This document shows, one piece after another, positions 1-11,179 of a DNA stretch of 64,000 bases. The translations under genes and the position numbers were made by a program. Source of the DNA: Liquidambar formosana (taxonomy: Eukaryota > Streptophyta > Magnoliopsida > Saxifragales > Altingiaceae); NCBI GenBank assembly GCA_039720395.1, contig CM077828.1:19191214-19255213 (forward strand), written 5' to 3'. Numbering within the stretch: position 1 is the stretch's first letter; every line of letters starts with the position of its first letter. The notes under the pieces were generated by a model that saw nothing but the letters and a program-made list of their open reading frames with translations, searched no databases and had not been told where the DNA came from.

Positions 1-378
1 GTAGTGGGACTACAATGGTGCCTGCAAACCAATTTACTTCCACCCTTAATTACCATATATATATATTTTTAAATACAAGATAAAAACTTTTTATTGAAGA
101 AACAAAATCATGCCCTAAAGATTACATCAAGAAGTGCTTCTTGTTGAAGCCATTCAGGACACTCTGTCCCTCAACTTCCTCAAAAGACAGATTGCAATAA
201 CAAATCACTTTATGGGCTACTTGATTACATGATCGATGCACATGAGCAAAGAAGCAAAGAGGAGATGGCAGATGCTAAGAGTATGATATCTGTGACCAAA
301 ACTTCCACCTCTCATCAGATAACATGACACAATTACAACATAGAATAAAATGTGGAACACGAATCAAATTCTTTTTTG
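1..378. other. 3' flank of the intact WAK-like gene
   Basis: This is non-coding DNA downstream of the minus-strand kinase stop codon. It is nearly identical to 20757-21136, the 3' flank of a broken kinase copy, so it belongs to the duplicated block that runs to about 1830. On the minus strand an AATAAA-like hexamer lies at about 90-95 and could serve as a polyadenylation signal. It is conserved in the other copy. No other gene is seen. Confidence 0.6.
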
Positions 379-1577
379 TCATATGCTATTATGAACTAGT
401 GGTTGAACTTCTATTGAGAAGGCTGCTTCAGTGTAGTCCAAAGATGACATTATTGAAGTTAAAAGACCATTGTGTGGACCCTTTATTTCAGCACTGCATC
501 CACCCTCTTGGAAATTTTGTTGACTAGCCATGGGCATACAAGACATTCTGATTCCTTCCAACTCTGCTGTTACTTCTTTCATTGTAGGTCGTTTCTTTCC
601 ATTCCAGTCCAAGCATCGTTTTGCAAGGTTAGAAAATGCCATGATCTCCTTTTTCCCACCTTCCTTAATAACCCGAGCATCAAGAATATTAAATAGACGA
701 TTCTCCTCAAATGACACAATAAAATATGCAGCAAGGCTTTTCACTTCTTGTGATCTCATTGAAGATATTGGTTCCAGTCCCGTTAAAAGCTCAACAAGAA
801 CGACACCAAAGCTATACACATCACTCTTTTCAGTGAATTGGCTTGATTGAAAATACTCTGGATCTAAGTAACCAAAGGTGCCTTGGACAAGGGTAGATAG
901 GTGAGTTTGGTCAATTGAAATAGACCTTGATGTCCCAAAATCTGATACTTTTGCTCTATACTTATCATCCAAAAGTATATTCGTAGACTTAATGTCTCTA
1001 TGATAAATGGGTATAGAAGATGTTGAATGTAGGTAGGCAAACACTCCTGCGACCTCTGTTGCAATTTGTAAGCGCATTTCCCATGAAAGTGGAAATACCT
1101 CATTTGGATCATGGATGAGCTCAAAAAGGGTTCCATTGGGGATAAACTCATAAACAAGTAGAGGAACTTCTGTCTCCAAACAACAGCCTAAAAGCTTAAC
1201 TACATTCCTATGATTGATTTGTGAAAGAATGACAACCTCATTAATGAAATGCTCCGATTGGCTTTCATCAACTACCTTTGACTTTTTGATTGCTACGATT
1301 TCTCCATCAGTTAACATTCCTTTGTAAACTGTTCCTTGGCCTCCTTGACCGAGAATTCGGTTATTGTTAAAATTGTCGGTTGCTTTCTTCAACTCTTGAG
1401 AAGTGAAAATTCTGGTTTTCTCAACTACACCTTTGTCAGACTTCATTTGTTGTTGTAGTAACAGACCACCATTTCTTTTGAAGAACATTTCTTTTCGTCT
1501 GACTTTCCTCATTATTATTGTATACAACCAAAAGCCACCTAGGAGTATGAACACTGAACCTCCGCTGATGCTGACAC
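379..1577 (-). CDS. WAK-like gene exon 3 (membrane helix and kinase domain)
   Basis: The exon starts after a TGTGTAG acceptor and opens [15 protein letters not shown], the membrane helix, followed by a basic stop-transfer stretch. The kinase domain has [52 protein letters not shown] and [16 protein letters not shown], all expected for an active RD receptor kinase. The C-terminal tail (about 60 residues) is Ser-rich. An upstream in-frame ATG lies inside the intron and is not the real start. Confidence 0.88.
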
Positions 1578-2659
1578 CTACACAAATCAATAGCACGTTG
1601 AAAATGTTATGTTAGTGTCTAAAATGCGTGATAATTAAAAATTGAAAATTTAGATCAAGACACATATTTTATGGTCATCATCTAATATTTGACATTTTTT
1701 CTACTATTGCGTAATGCAAACCACTTCTTTGGGCTAATGAAATGGTTTAAAAAATGTAAATCGGAATACATAATTGTGTAAAAAGTGAATTTATTATATC
1801 TGAGCAGATACACTAATAAAATCTTTGGACCCTTTTAACCATTTAACAAGTTCGAAAAATACGCCACAAATATGGCTGAAATCAGTTCAGAAAAATATGC
1901 CCCACTTTTTAACCATTTAACAAGTTCAGCAGTTAGTAGGGACCAACTAAGAGTGATTATTTAAATATTGATTTGAATTGATTTCTTTGGCTTCTGAACA
2001 ATCATGTCTGAAAAATATGCCAAAAACATGGTTCAATGGCCAATCAAAGTGAATTTTGAGTTACTTGATCTCTAATGGCATCATATCTATGAGATGATGA
2101 GATCGGACCAAATTAATTAATTGCAGTGCTGAATAGAAACAGCCTCAGGAATTAGAAGGTGAGATCAAAAATCGTTTTGAATTGAACTAAGGAAGATAGA
2201 AGGACACATCCAACCAGGTTTTCATGTATCGTGCCCAAAAAGTAGTACATCAATTTCTTGATACACCGAGGCACCTGATTGCCTGGGTTACCTTTTAATC
2301 TTGCTCTCTCTATTCGAAACCACAATTGGTCTTGGTAGGCAGAACCCAGAGGCATGAGATCTATAATTATCAGCCCCCACATTAGCAGCCTTGATCAAAG
2401 ATCAAGTTCTGTACTGATCCGCATGCTTTTTGGGTGGGGTTCATTACTTCATTGTATACAAATCAATTTTGTTCTCGATGATTGATAATTGCACAGAAAT
2501 AAACACTTGAAACAGGGTACATGGGGGGTTACCTAGAATGACGACCTTTAACAATTTTCTGTTTTCGCAGTAATATACATTATCTGGGTAGTTACTGCGT
2601 ATGTAGTCCTGCACGCATCTTCCCTTGCAGCCGCGGCATGCCTCAACGACTGACACACA

Positions 2660-2694
<35 letters not shown>

Positions 2695-4179
2695 ATGAAG
2701 ATTAAAATTATAAGTTAGTTATTGACACCTTTTTTTTTTCTTTAATATTTATTTTTTAAAAAATTTTATTCTCTTTGATTGTAATTACTGTCTCCATCTT
2801 ACAAGGATAAGTCATTTTTGCAACTTTTTTTGTTCCAAAATGTTTGTCTATTTTGAAAATTCAAGTCATAATTTTTTTGAACTTCCTATTCTACCCCATG
2901 TTATTTCAATAATTGCCTTTAACACAAAACCCACTAAAAAATAGGAGAGGGTACTTTTGGAAAAATAGAGTTTTAATAAATGATAAGTCAATGAAATGAT
3001 GATTTTTCTTAAACTGCGTGTTTTGACAAACATAACCTATCTTTGTAGGATAAAGGGAGTAATTACAAATGAGCACTGATAATCCATAAATCTTAATGGA
3101 GTATGACATTATTTGGAAGGTGAGATTTCCGCCAAGCTAGTAACATCATGCCTTGCTAAAATTTATAGTAAAAAGTTGGGCACAGAAATATGATATGATG
3201 CATCTTTCAAAAAATAAAAAAATAAAAAAAAATAAAATAATGGAGAAAGAAGAAGAAGAAGAAGAAGAAGAAGAAAGAAGGAAATCCATTACTTGCTTGA
3301 GCAAGAATCCTCTCCATTACAATGGACAGTTTAATAAAATATGAACCATCTAGTAAATGGAGAGAATCTGTTCCTTGCTTGCCCGTCTCCCTCTTTGATT
3401 AAGAAAAAAGTTGTACCTTGACATCCATTGGGAATATAAGGGTTCCCTTCATACGAGAAACGACAACGGCAGAATTGAGTTGTGCTCCCATCCGGACTTG
3501 TTGGCTCGTAATTACAGTATTGATTCGACTCACGGAGTCCATGGAGGTAGTCTGGACTTATCATCCATTCCAAAAGCACTGGAGTATTTGAAATGTTGCC
3601 AAGAATTGGAGACTGGGCTGAGAACGACAAAAAGGAATACGTACAATTATCTGTTGCAGCATCTGTGGTAATATTGTAGATAGCAAGAGCAGACGGAATT
3701 GAGGTTTCGACGAATTGGCCTCTCGTGCAACCTCCCACTACTGGTCCACTCCGGTTGGTGAGGAGGGCATTACTACAACCCTTCACTATGAATGAATTCG
3801 AAGAGGAGAAGCGAAAAGGGCTTTCTGTCAAATCGGGGCTCGTCCATGGACTACCTTTGCAGATGGGAGCTACTGGAACGTTCACCATCACGAATTGGCC
3901 GTAATCCCAGTTTTCGCCTTTCCACATAATATTGCTTATGTTTAACAACTCCAGATTGAATCGACCTAAAAATGGTTTCGGGGGTTTGAAAGATTCATTG
4001 CAGGTTATTTCGAACGATTTATTATGGTAACAGTACTCCTTCCCGAAACCAAACGGGTAGGGAATAGAAACATCGCCGCATACATCTGGACAACCAGGCA
4101 GTGCCATAGTCGGAGCAGCTGCTGATGATTGTAGTAGGCATAATAAGGAGATGATGTGAAGCACCAACACCACAATCAT
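379..4179 (-). CDS. Wall-associated receptor kinase-like protein, three exons, apparently intact
   Basis: This is a receptor-like Ser/Thr kinase of the WAK/WAKL family, expected at the plasma membrane, where family members bind cell-wall pectin and signal in growth or defence. Exons at 4179-3417, 2649-2533 and 1577-379 join with GT-AG introns, both in phase 1, giving 2079 nt or 692 residues. Order of parts: signal peptide (residues 1-22, hydrophobic, ending SSAAA), GUB_WAK_bind pectin-binding region ([16 protein letters not shown] and further Cys pairs up to NGCQ), a short Cys-rich linker, one membrane helix (about 299-316) and a kinase domain (about 365-640). Visible kinase motifs are the glycine loop GQGGQG, AIKK lysine (about 391), HRDIKSTN (Asp about 488, RD type), DFG (about 506) and DPE. 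The canonical Ca-binding EGF module is reduced. Exon joins are inferred by eye from splice consensus, phase and homology. The family assignment is firm. Confidence 0.86.
1578..2532 (-). other. WAK-like gene intron 2
   Basis: This AT-rich intron of 955 bp separates the short exon 2 from the kinase exon. The first 250 nt on the plus strand (1578-1830) are also present next to the broken copy at 22340-22640. Part around 2275-2395 resembles 40500-40650 next to the fourth kinase copy. The intron therefore duplicated along with the gene. No coding content is seen. Confidence 0.65.
2533..2649 (-). CDS. WAK-like gene exon 2 (short Cys-rich linker)
   Basis: This 117-nt exon follows a CAG acceptor at 2652-2650 and ends CTAG/GTAACC. 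Both junctions are phase 1 and keep the frame with exons 1 and 3. It encodes about 39 residues with the pattern C-x2-C-x3-C, then a lone C, ending KVVIL before the membrane helix. Family members usually carry a 40-residue Ca-binding EGF module with six cysteines here, and this exon has only four. The acceptor is preceded by a (GT)n tract rather than a normal pyrimidine tract. The exon is inferred from frame, phase and position, without transcript support. Confidence 0.65.
2650..3416 (-). other. WAK-like gene intron 1 with microsatellites
   Basis: This 767-bp intron contains a CA/A tract at about 2651-2693, directly abutting the exon 2 acceptor, and a (GAA)n run at about 3246-3278. The rest is AT-rich with no recognisable gene. 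The short open frames here come from simple repeats. Confidence 0.6.
3417..4179 (-). CDS. WAK-like gene exon 1 (signal peptide and pectin-binding ectodomain)
   Basis: The ATG at 4179 opens a hydrophobic signal peptide of about 22 residues. The Cys-rich GUB_WAK_bind region follows, with PYPFGFG, a central GGCTRGQF and a closing [18 protein letters not shown]. Several N-X-S/T sites suggest glycosylation. The exon ends CAAG/GTACAA at 3417 in phase 1, the usual place for WAK genes to break just before the EGF region. Reading through gives a non-homologous tail, which supports the splice site. Confidence 0.85.
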
Positions 4180-4470
4180 TATTAGCTTCTTTTGAGTTAT
4201 TTTGGAAGTGGGGTGAGAATAAAGATTTAGGCAAGCAATGCCCCCTCAAGCAATCCATCACTTCCCTTTAATAGGCGAGAGTAATTTTTTTTTTTTTTTT
4301 TGTTTTTGAAAGAATATTATCTTCACCATTCATTTCTAGTGGAACCTATCAACTAGACGACACGTATCATTTCCAGTCTTTTTCAATATAGGAGAAAATA
4401 TTTTCCTGACAGCAATTTAGGACAATAGCAAGCCCACCGGATTTGACTTTTTCCTTGCCAATTATTTACG
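4180..4470 (-). promoter_or_regulatory. Putative promoter and leader of the WAK-like gene
   Basis: Upstream of the ATG at 4179, the stretch 4222-4262 recurs at 5637-5668, and a partner stretch at 4410-4460 recurs at 5683-5740. In the second place the two parts are adjacent and carry a better TATA box (CTATAAAG on the minus strand near 5690). Here the equivalent reads CTATTAAAG (about 4268), and about 130 bp with a T-run are inserted. The promoter role is inferred from position and conservation. Confidence 0.35.
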
Positions 4471-4499
4471 TTCTTTTGGAATTTATAAAATTACAAATA

Positions 4500-5420
4500 T
4501 GCCATGGACACATAAGCAGATATAACAATTAACTCAAACCGTTATACTTTACAATTTTTCCTATATAGAATCAAGGGAAATGTAATTGACTTTTCTCTAA
4601 TTCTACTCTTAAGTACAATACTTTTTGTGTACTTAAAAAGCCTTAATCAACATCACTAACTATGGCTTTTGTAAAACTGCGTGATGAGAAGGTTCAAGGA
4701 ATTTCTCAGTAGATAATTAGCTCGGATGCCAACAAAATGAAAAATGGTAAATTCAAATAGTGGTGGCAATTAAAAGACAAGTCGCTTTTGTTTTAATTTG
4801 TTTTCAATCGCTTGTCTTTGAAATTTAAACGGAGACTAAATGATGCAGGTAGGAATTTTGTAAGCAGATTTCAAACTTATCAAAGGCCACCAAATCGGCA
4901 CAAAAATTTTAGAGCTCGAAATTAAAGTTCTAGCCCTCTTGGTACGTAATTGGACTTAATTATTTTCCAAAGAATTTTCTCCTTTTTTTGGCTATGGTTA
5001 TCTTTAAGTCCAAATCGGCACAAAACATTTGAGCGCACGTCTAACAATTTTATTTTTATTTTTATTTTTTTTATGTCTTTCTTTAAACCCCGACAGTCTT
5101 AACGTAGTGGTGACTTCTAGTCCTTATGGAGTGGATAAGATGGTTCAAATGGACTTAATTAATGGCCACGTACATAAAAAAATTCTAAAATTAATTTCCT
5201 CATAATTCCACTTTTATATGAAAATTTATTTTTGTAATTTCAAAGCCTTTTGAATATTGTGAGAGTTAAGATACTAAGGGCCTGTTTGCTTTCTAATTTT
5301 TTTTTTTTCAGTTTTTCGTTTTATTTTTCAATGAAAATAGAAAACTAATAAAAAAATATGTTCATTTGAAAAAAAAAAAAATTTAAAAACTAAACAAAAA
5401 ACTAAAAAGGTGAAAATTTA
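4500..5420. repeat. Duplicated intergenic block (copy 1; partner 14550-15400)
   Basis: This non-coding block matches 14550-15400 over most of its length, including the landmarks GCCACGTACAT and CCCCGACAGTCTT. It contains short related motifs also found at 34560-34740. No gene is recognisable. It appears to be upstream DNA duplicated along with WAK-like genes. Confidence 0.6.
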
Positions 5421-5429
5421 GGAAACTAA

Positions 5430-5935
5430 AATGCTGGGATCCCTACCATAGTCCTGTTGGAAAATGAATAGAAAGAAAGAACCTATAGAGTAAGAGAAAA
5501 TCCAAACAATTTTCATTCAAATTTTTTCCAAAAGGACTATGGTAGGGATCCCAGCAAAAATTTGGACGATTTAATATTTTCTGATAACAAATAGATTGAT
5601 ATTTAGGTTGCATATTTTCGGCATATTTTCGTTTTTGGGCAAGCAATGCCCCCTCAAGCAATCCTTCCAATTCTCTTTATAGGAGAGCAATTTAGGACAA
5701 TAGGAAGCCCATTCGGATTTGACTTCTTCCTTGCCAATTACGCAGTATTTTCCTTCTTTTGGATTTTCATCGTTTAGCAACATACATATTCCATTTTTCC
5801 TACTTTGAAAATGAAAAGCAACAGTATCGGAAACCTGCACGATCCATCCTCCAAGCGCCAACAGAGGCTTATAAGTCAATGTGAAGGCAATTACCAAAGA
5901 AGATTTTAGAGTTTTGATAATTACGTCAAACCCTC
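5430..5935 (-). repeat. Orphan copy of WAK upstream DNA
   Basis: The segment 5637-5745 is a copy of the WAK-like leader and promoter at 4222-4460, but no exon 1 follows at its 3' side. The neighbouring part 5810-5935 recurs in diverged form at 11180-11345. A gene copy was probably present and its coding part lost. The small open frames across it are not coding. Confidence 0.5.
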
Positions 5936-6584
5936 GTGGGAAGGAGACTTTTTAATTTCAGAAAGTGTTTTGATTATTGGATTTTGAAACATGAATTTAA
6001 CATGTTGTAGCCGATTTCTAGGTTGGGTTTTTGTAGAGTTTAGAATTCTCTAATTAACCTACACTTAACCTCCAAAAGGACCAATCTCTTGAAGGAGAGG
6101 TAGAACATCTCCTTTGGTCAATGTCATGTATATGGGCTTCCTCATTTGTATATTGTGTATGTGTGTTTTCCCTATGTGTGTATAACAAAAAAGATATATT
6201 TAGAGGTGTAAGGTCCCACATCAACTAGCCAAGATTAGCTTTAGGAGTTATAAGGTTTCACATCTTCTTCAAGAGTTAGATCTTTTAGAAGTTGAGTGTA
6301 GCTTAACTTTATGAATTATTGGGCCCTCCTTTGGTCTAAGAATCCTCTAGTTGAACTTTCAAGAGAGGCTGCATGTGTAACTATATGTTTGATGTGGCAA
6401 CTGTCATGTAGGTTCTACATGCACGCAAATTTAAGCAAAAATTTGGATTTAATATCTTCTGAAAAGAAAAAGATTGATATTTAGGCTGCATATTTTTGGT
6501 ATGTTCTCACACGTCTTATTTAATTATACAAAGTATGATATGTGGAGCCAAGGGAAATGTATTTGACTTTTCTCTAAATCTTTT

Positions 6585-6640
<56 letters not shown>

Positions 6641-7904
6641 TGTGTGTGTGTTAGACATTAGGAGTGAATACATGCAACCATACATGCACCTAAGTAGAGT
6701 CAAAACCAAGACCTAATCGGTTGATATACCATATAATATTTCTTCGACGTCATGAATTGGGGCTTTTGTCATAAGAAGCTTCAAAGAAATCCTCAATAGA
6801 TATTTTGCTTGGATGCCAAGCAAAAATGCGAATGGTCAATTCCAAAATTATCCCACATTAAGATTTTTTAAACCTAATTGATGGGAAATAAGTGGTGGCA
6901 ATTAAAGGACAAGTACGTCGCTTTTGTGTTTCTTTTCAATCACTCGTCTTTGAAAATTAAAGTGGGCCAAAATGATGCGTTGTTAGTTAGAACCATAGTT
7001 AGTAAAATACGGAATGGCATACGTACAAAGTATAATTCGGTTTTTCTTAACAAAAATTCAATGAAAAATTCGGTACAAAAAACGGAAATGAAAATAATAT
7101 GGATATAAGCATATACGGTTATAATATGAATTTCAATTAAAAATTCAAAAAAGAAAATACATGAATGTATTATGTTATTTCATTTAGTATATCACTATTA
7201 ATTAATATTTTATATTGTTTTATTTAAATATTCACAAAATTTTGTTAAAAAATCAATCACATATAAAATAATAATCAATATTATTATTTTATATATATAT
7301 ATTTTTACATTTGCTTAGTAAAGAATAGGAATTTGACCAAGAAGATAACTAAAAATTTATAAGTATGTAAGTCTTGATCTATATATATTTTCACATTTCC
7401 TTCCTAAATTATTTTATAGTTTTGTCCTATAATCATATGAAACGTGGTCTATATAGCAAAAGAGTAGATAAAATTATCTAATCTTTAATTGACCCAAAAA
7501 AAAAATAATAATATAAAGATAGGAGATTATAATAGAAAAATTATAAATTAGATCTTGACTTAACAAAATAAAGATAAGAATCAATATATTTTAAATATTG
7601 GCAGTAGTATTATCGATGATTATAGTAAGAGTCGACTTCTCGACACTATAATTAAGAGTATTTTAACAAACGTATAATACGGAATATGTCAAATAAGTGA
7701 ACCATGTGTTTGTTATTAGGAAAAAAAAAATGTGTCTTTTTAATTATGTTTGAACTTTGTACAGCAAACATGAGTTTTTTTTTTTTTATAAATACGTACA
7801 TATGTGTATTATACAATTATAAAATGAGTATTTACTAACTAGGGTTAGAACATAAAAAATTAAATATAGTGGTCGGTTGGGTGTGTGGAACCATTTTCCA
7901 GTTT
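5936..7904. other. Gene-free AT-rich DNA with duplicated motifs
   Basis: No gene is seen. The stretch 6750-6960 recurs at 9160-9370 and 10245-10440 and more weakly at 12000-12080 and 12510-12660. The stretch 6430-6570 recurs at 11715-11870. The region 7000-7860 is very AT-rich and shows nothing further. Confidence 0.5.
6587..6651. repeat. Poly-T followed by (GT)12 microsatellite
   Basis: A run of about 41 T is followed directly by twelve GT repeats. Such compound tracts often mark the tail of an old retroposed copy, but no associated element is recognised here. Confidence 0.85.
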
Positions 7905-8055
7905 GGGGGAATTTTAGATTGGTCAGGCTACCAGAAAATAATTACAGTTCAATCAAAATTACTATAAACTTTCTAATAAATGACTAATAACTTAACTAAC
8001 AATGACTACTAACTGAAATTATTTTCCGTTAGCCCAACCAATCTAAAATTCGCAC
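7905..8055. mobile_element. Foldback MITE-like element, copy 1
   Basis: The two ends are inverted copies of each other over about 35 bp: GAATTTTAGATTGGTC near 7909 is matched by its complement near 8035-8051, giving a hairpin of about 150 bp. Copies lie at 9421-9570 and 10582-10732 inside the same larger repeated block. No target-site duplication is clear, so the superfamily is unknown. Confidence 0.5.
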
Positions 8056-8099
8056 TTATCATTTTTGTTTTTGAAGGCTCCTGAAACGCCATCTAATCA

Positions 8100-8930
8100 T
8101 TTTTGTTTTTTGGATGGACCACCTTATCTTTTTTCCCGGAAATTGTCCTCCTTTTTTGGTCCACTAAGTGCCCCCTACAATTGATCTCACGAATAAAAGT
8201 ATCTTCTTCTTTTATGTCTTCTTTTTAACTAAGATTGTCTAGTTAATGGTAACTTTTAATTCTTATTATGGGGTACGCGATATAGTTTAATTCGATCCAC
8301 TAAATGACCACATAAAAAAGTAAAATGCTATGGATTCCCAAGTTTCTATTTCTAATATTTCCTTGATGATGTAGTTTTAAAAAAAAAAATTAAATCTTTT
8401 TTGATGGACCACCTTATCATTTTTCCTAGGGAATGTCCTCCTCTATAATTGCCCCCTGCATTTGATGGCACAGTCTAACATTATCCTATTCTTTTCTATC
8501 TTCTTTTTAACGACGACTGTCTTGAGTTAATGGTAAGTTTTAGTTCTCATGGAGTGGATGATGTGGTTGAATTCCACTTAATGACCACATAAAAAATTCA
8601 AAAATTAATTCATTTCCTAATTAGTCCACTATATTAATCAAATTATATTTTCTTAATTTGCAACCCTTTTGAATGATGTAAAGATTTAAGCTACTAAGCT
8701 ATTTGGTTTAAGAGCCAAAATACTGGTTAATCAACACAATGAATAAATAAAAATATTGGTTAGCATAATGTTAAACTCTTACAGGTCTTCATAAGGGTTA
8801 GGTGGGTTAAGGTTGAGTGAAAAAGGAAAGAAACTACATAGGAATAGAAAATTCAAACAGTTTTCATACCCTTCATTCAAATTTATCCCCAATTCACCAT
8901 AGGAATACCTAAAAATATTGATTAATTATA
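8100..8930. repeat. Duplicated blocks (partners 9620-9960 and 13230-13790)
   Basis: The part 8100-8340 recurs at 9620-9940. The part 8390-8930 recurs at 13230-13790, including the phrase ATTTATCCCCAATTCACC at its end. No coding capacity is recognised. Confidence 0.6.
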
Positions 8931-9059
8931 TGTTTAGTTTTAAAATTCAAGATGGTTTCTGTTAGAGATATTAGCCAATTTGTTAATGTGGGTCTCATGT
9001 GTAATTTGAGATGGGTTCACATTGGAATTGTTAATCTTCATATGGATCAAATATGTGTT

Positions 9060-10580
9060 GATCAAATATTAGAAGTGAAACACATAAAACCACACATGCA
9101 CCTAAACAGAGTCGAAATCAAGACCTAATCGATTGATATACCATACAACGTTTCTTCAACATCACAAATTGGGGCTTTTGTGATAGGAAGTTTCAAGGAA
9201 ATCCTCAATAGATATTTTGCTCGGATGCCAAGCAAAAATGCAAATGGTCAATTCCAAAATAGTCCCACATTAAGATTTTTTAAACCTAATTGATGGGAAA
9301 TAAGTGGTAGCAATTAAAGGACAAGTATATCGCTTTTGTGTTTCTTTTCAATCACTTGTCTTTGAAAATTGAAAGTGGGACAAAATAACGCATTGTTCGT
9401 TAGAACCAGTTTCTAGTTTGGGGGGATTTTAGATTGGTCAAGCTATCAGAAAATAATTACACTTCAATCAAAATTACTATAAACTTTCTAATAAATGACT
9501 AGTAACTTAACTAATAATGACTACTAACTGTAATTATTTTCCATTAACCCGACCCATCTAAAATTCGCCCTTGATTTAAGTCTCGAGGAAGTAAGAATTT
9601 TGAAGGCTCATGAAACGCCATCTAATCATTTTTGTTTTTTGGATGGACCACCTTATCATTTTTCCCGGACATTGTCCTCCTTTCTAGGTCCACAAAGTGC
9701 CCCCTACAATTGATCTCACGATTTTTCCCAGAAATTGTCCTCCTTTTTAGGTCCACAAAATGCCCCCTACAATGATCTCACGAATAAAAGTATCCTCTTC
9801 TTTTATATCTTCTTTTTAACCAAGATTGTCTAGTTAATGGTAACTTTTGATTCTTATTATGGGGTAGGCGATATAGTTTAATTCGATCTAGTAAATGACC
9901 ACATAAAAAAGTAAAATGCTATGAATCCCCAGTTTCTATTCCTAATATTTCCCTGATGATATAGCTACTAACATGGCAAGCATTTAGAAAAGACTAAAAA
10001 AGTCATGTGTTGATTATGATTGTTGTTACATAATTAGAAAAAGAAATTAGAGATAAAATTTAAGGATCGATCAATAGCACTACTCCATAAATAATTAAAA
10101 GATTCCACTATATTAAGAAAATTATATTTTCCAATTTGCAACCGCTTTCAATGGATTTTTTATTTTTTATGTGTCGATCAAATATTAGAAGTGAAACACA
10201 TACAATCACACACACACCTAAACAGAGTCGAAACCAAGACCTAATTGGTTGATATACCACACAACGTTTCTTCAACGTCACGAATTGGGGCTTTTGTGAT
10301 AGGAAGTTTCAAAGAAATCCTCAATAGATATTTTGCTAGGATGCCAAGCAAAAATGCGAATGGTCAATTCCAAAATAGTCCCACATTAAGATTTTTTAAA
10401 CCTAATCGATGGGAAATAAGTGGTGGCAATTAAACGACAAGTATATCTTGTTTCTTTTCAATCACTTGTCTTTGAAAATTAAAAGGGGGACAAAATAACA
10501 CTTTGTTAGTTAGAACATGTAAACTTTCTGATAAATGACTAATAACTTAATTAAAAGGTGTGCGGAACCATTTTCCAGTT
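9060..10580. repeat. Tandemly repeated intergenic modules
   Basis: Two or three modules alternate here. One (9060-9400) recurs at 10160-10530 and another (9400-9960) at 10555-10905, so a unit of about 1.1 kb appears twice with decay. A third copy lies upstream at 6700-8340. The block also carries a foldback element at 9421-9570. No gene is seen. Confidence 0.5.
9421..9570. mobile_element. Foldback MITE-like element, copy 2
   Basis: This has the same inverted ends as 7905-8055 and was carried inside the duplicated module. Its ends are slightly diverged (GATTTTAGATTGGTC on the left). Confidence 0.45.
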
Positions 10581-10581
10581 T

Positions 10582-10732
10582 GGGGGAATTTTAGATTGGT
10601 CAGGCTACCAGAAAATAATTACAGTTCAATCAAAATTACTATAAACTTTCTAATAAATGACTAATAACTTAACTAACAGTGACTACTAACTGTAATTATT
10701 TTCAGTTAGCCCGACCAATCTAAAATTCGCAC
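10582..10732. mobile_element. Foldback MITE-like element, copy 3
   Basis: This is a third copy of the 150-bp hairpin, with intact inverted ends, lying just downstream (plus strand) of a repeated module. Confidence 0.45.
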
Positions 10733-10894
10733 TTTATTTAAGTCTCGAGGAAGTAAGAATTTTGAAGGCTCCTGAAACGCCATCTAATCATTTTTGTTTT
10801 TTGGATGGACCACCTTATCATTTTTCCCATAAATTGTCCTCCTTTCTAGGTCCACAAAGTGCCCCTTACAATTGATCTCACGATTTTTCCCAGA

Positions 10895-11028
10895 GTACTA
10901 ACATTGCCACATGAATCGTTACAACCGGGCATTGTCCTAGGTGGAGCAGCTGCTAATGGTTCCATTAGCCATAGTGAGGAGATGAGCACAAGCACCAACT
11001 CCACAACCATTTTTCTCTTTTCTTCCAT
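10895..11028 (-). pseudogene. WAK-like exon 1 fragment (signal peptide stub)
   Basis: From an ATG at 11028 the minus strand encodes a signal peptide (MVVELVLVLISSLWLM, then LAAAPP) and the first residues of a GUB_WAK_bind domain (MPGCNDSCGNVS). Homology then stops abruptly at about 10895-10905, where a repeated intergenic module begins. Its upstream flank (11050-11130) matches the WAK promoter region, including CTTTATAG. The remaining 95% of the gene is missing, so it cannot make a receptor. Confidence 0.7.
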
Positions 11029-11179
11029 CTGAGTTATTTGGAAGTGGGATGAGAGTGTAGATTTAGGCAAGTAAAATCCTCTTTATAGCCCACCGGATTA
11101 TATTTGACTTCTTCGTGCCCTTTATTTTTATTTTATTTTTTGAATTTCATGGTCCACATATTAATCCACCAGGCGCTTT

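Noticed and set aside
864..1157. Open frames antisense to or in other frames of the kinase exon
   Set aside because: Their sequences are shadows of the conserved kinase coding region.
3153..3344. Open frame with a poly-Glu stretch
   Set aside because: It derives from the (GAA)n microsatellite inside intron 1 of the WAK-like gene.
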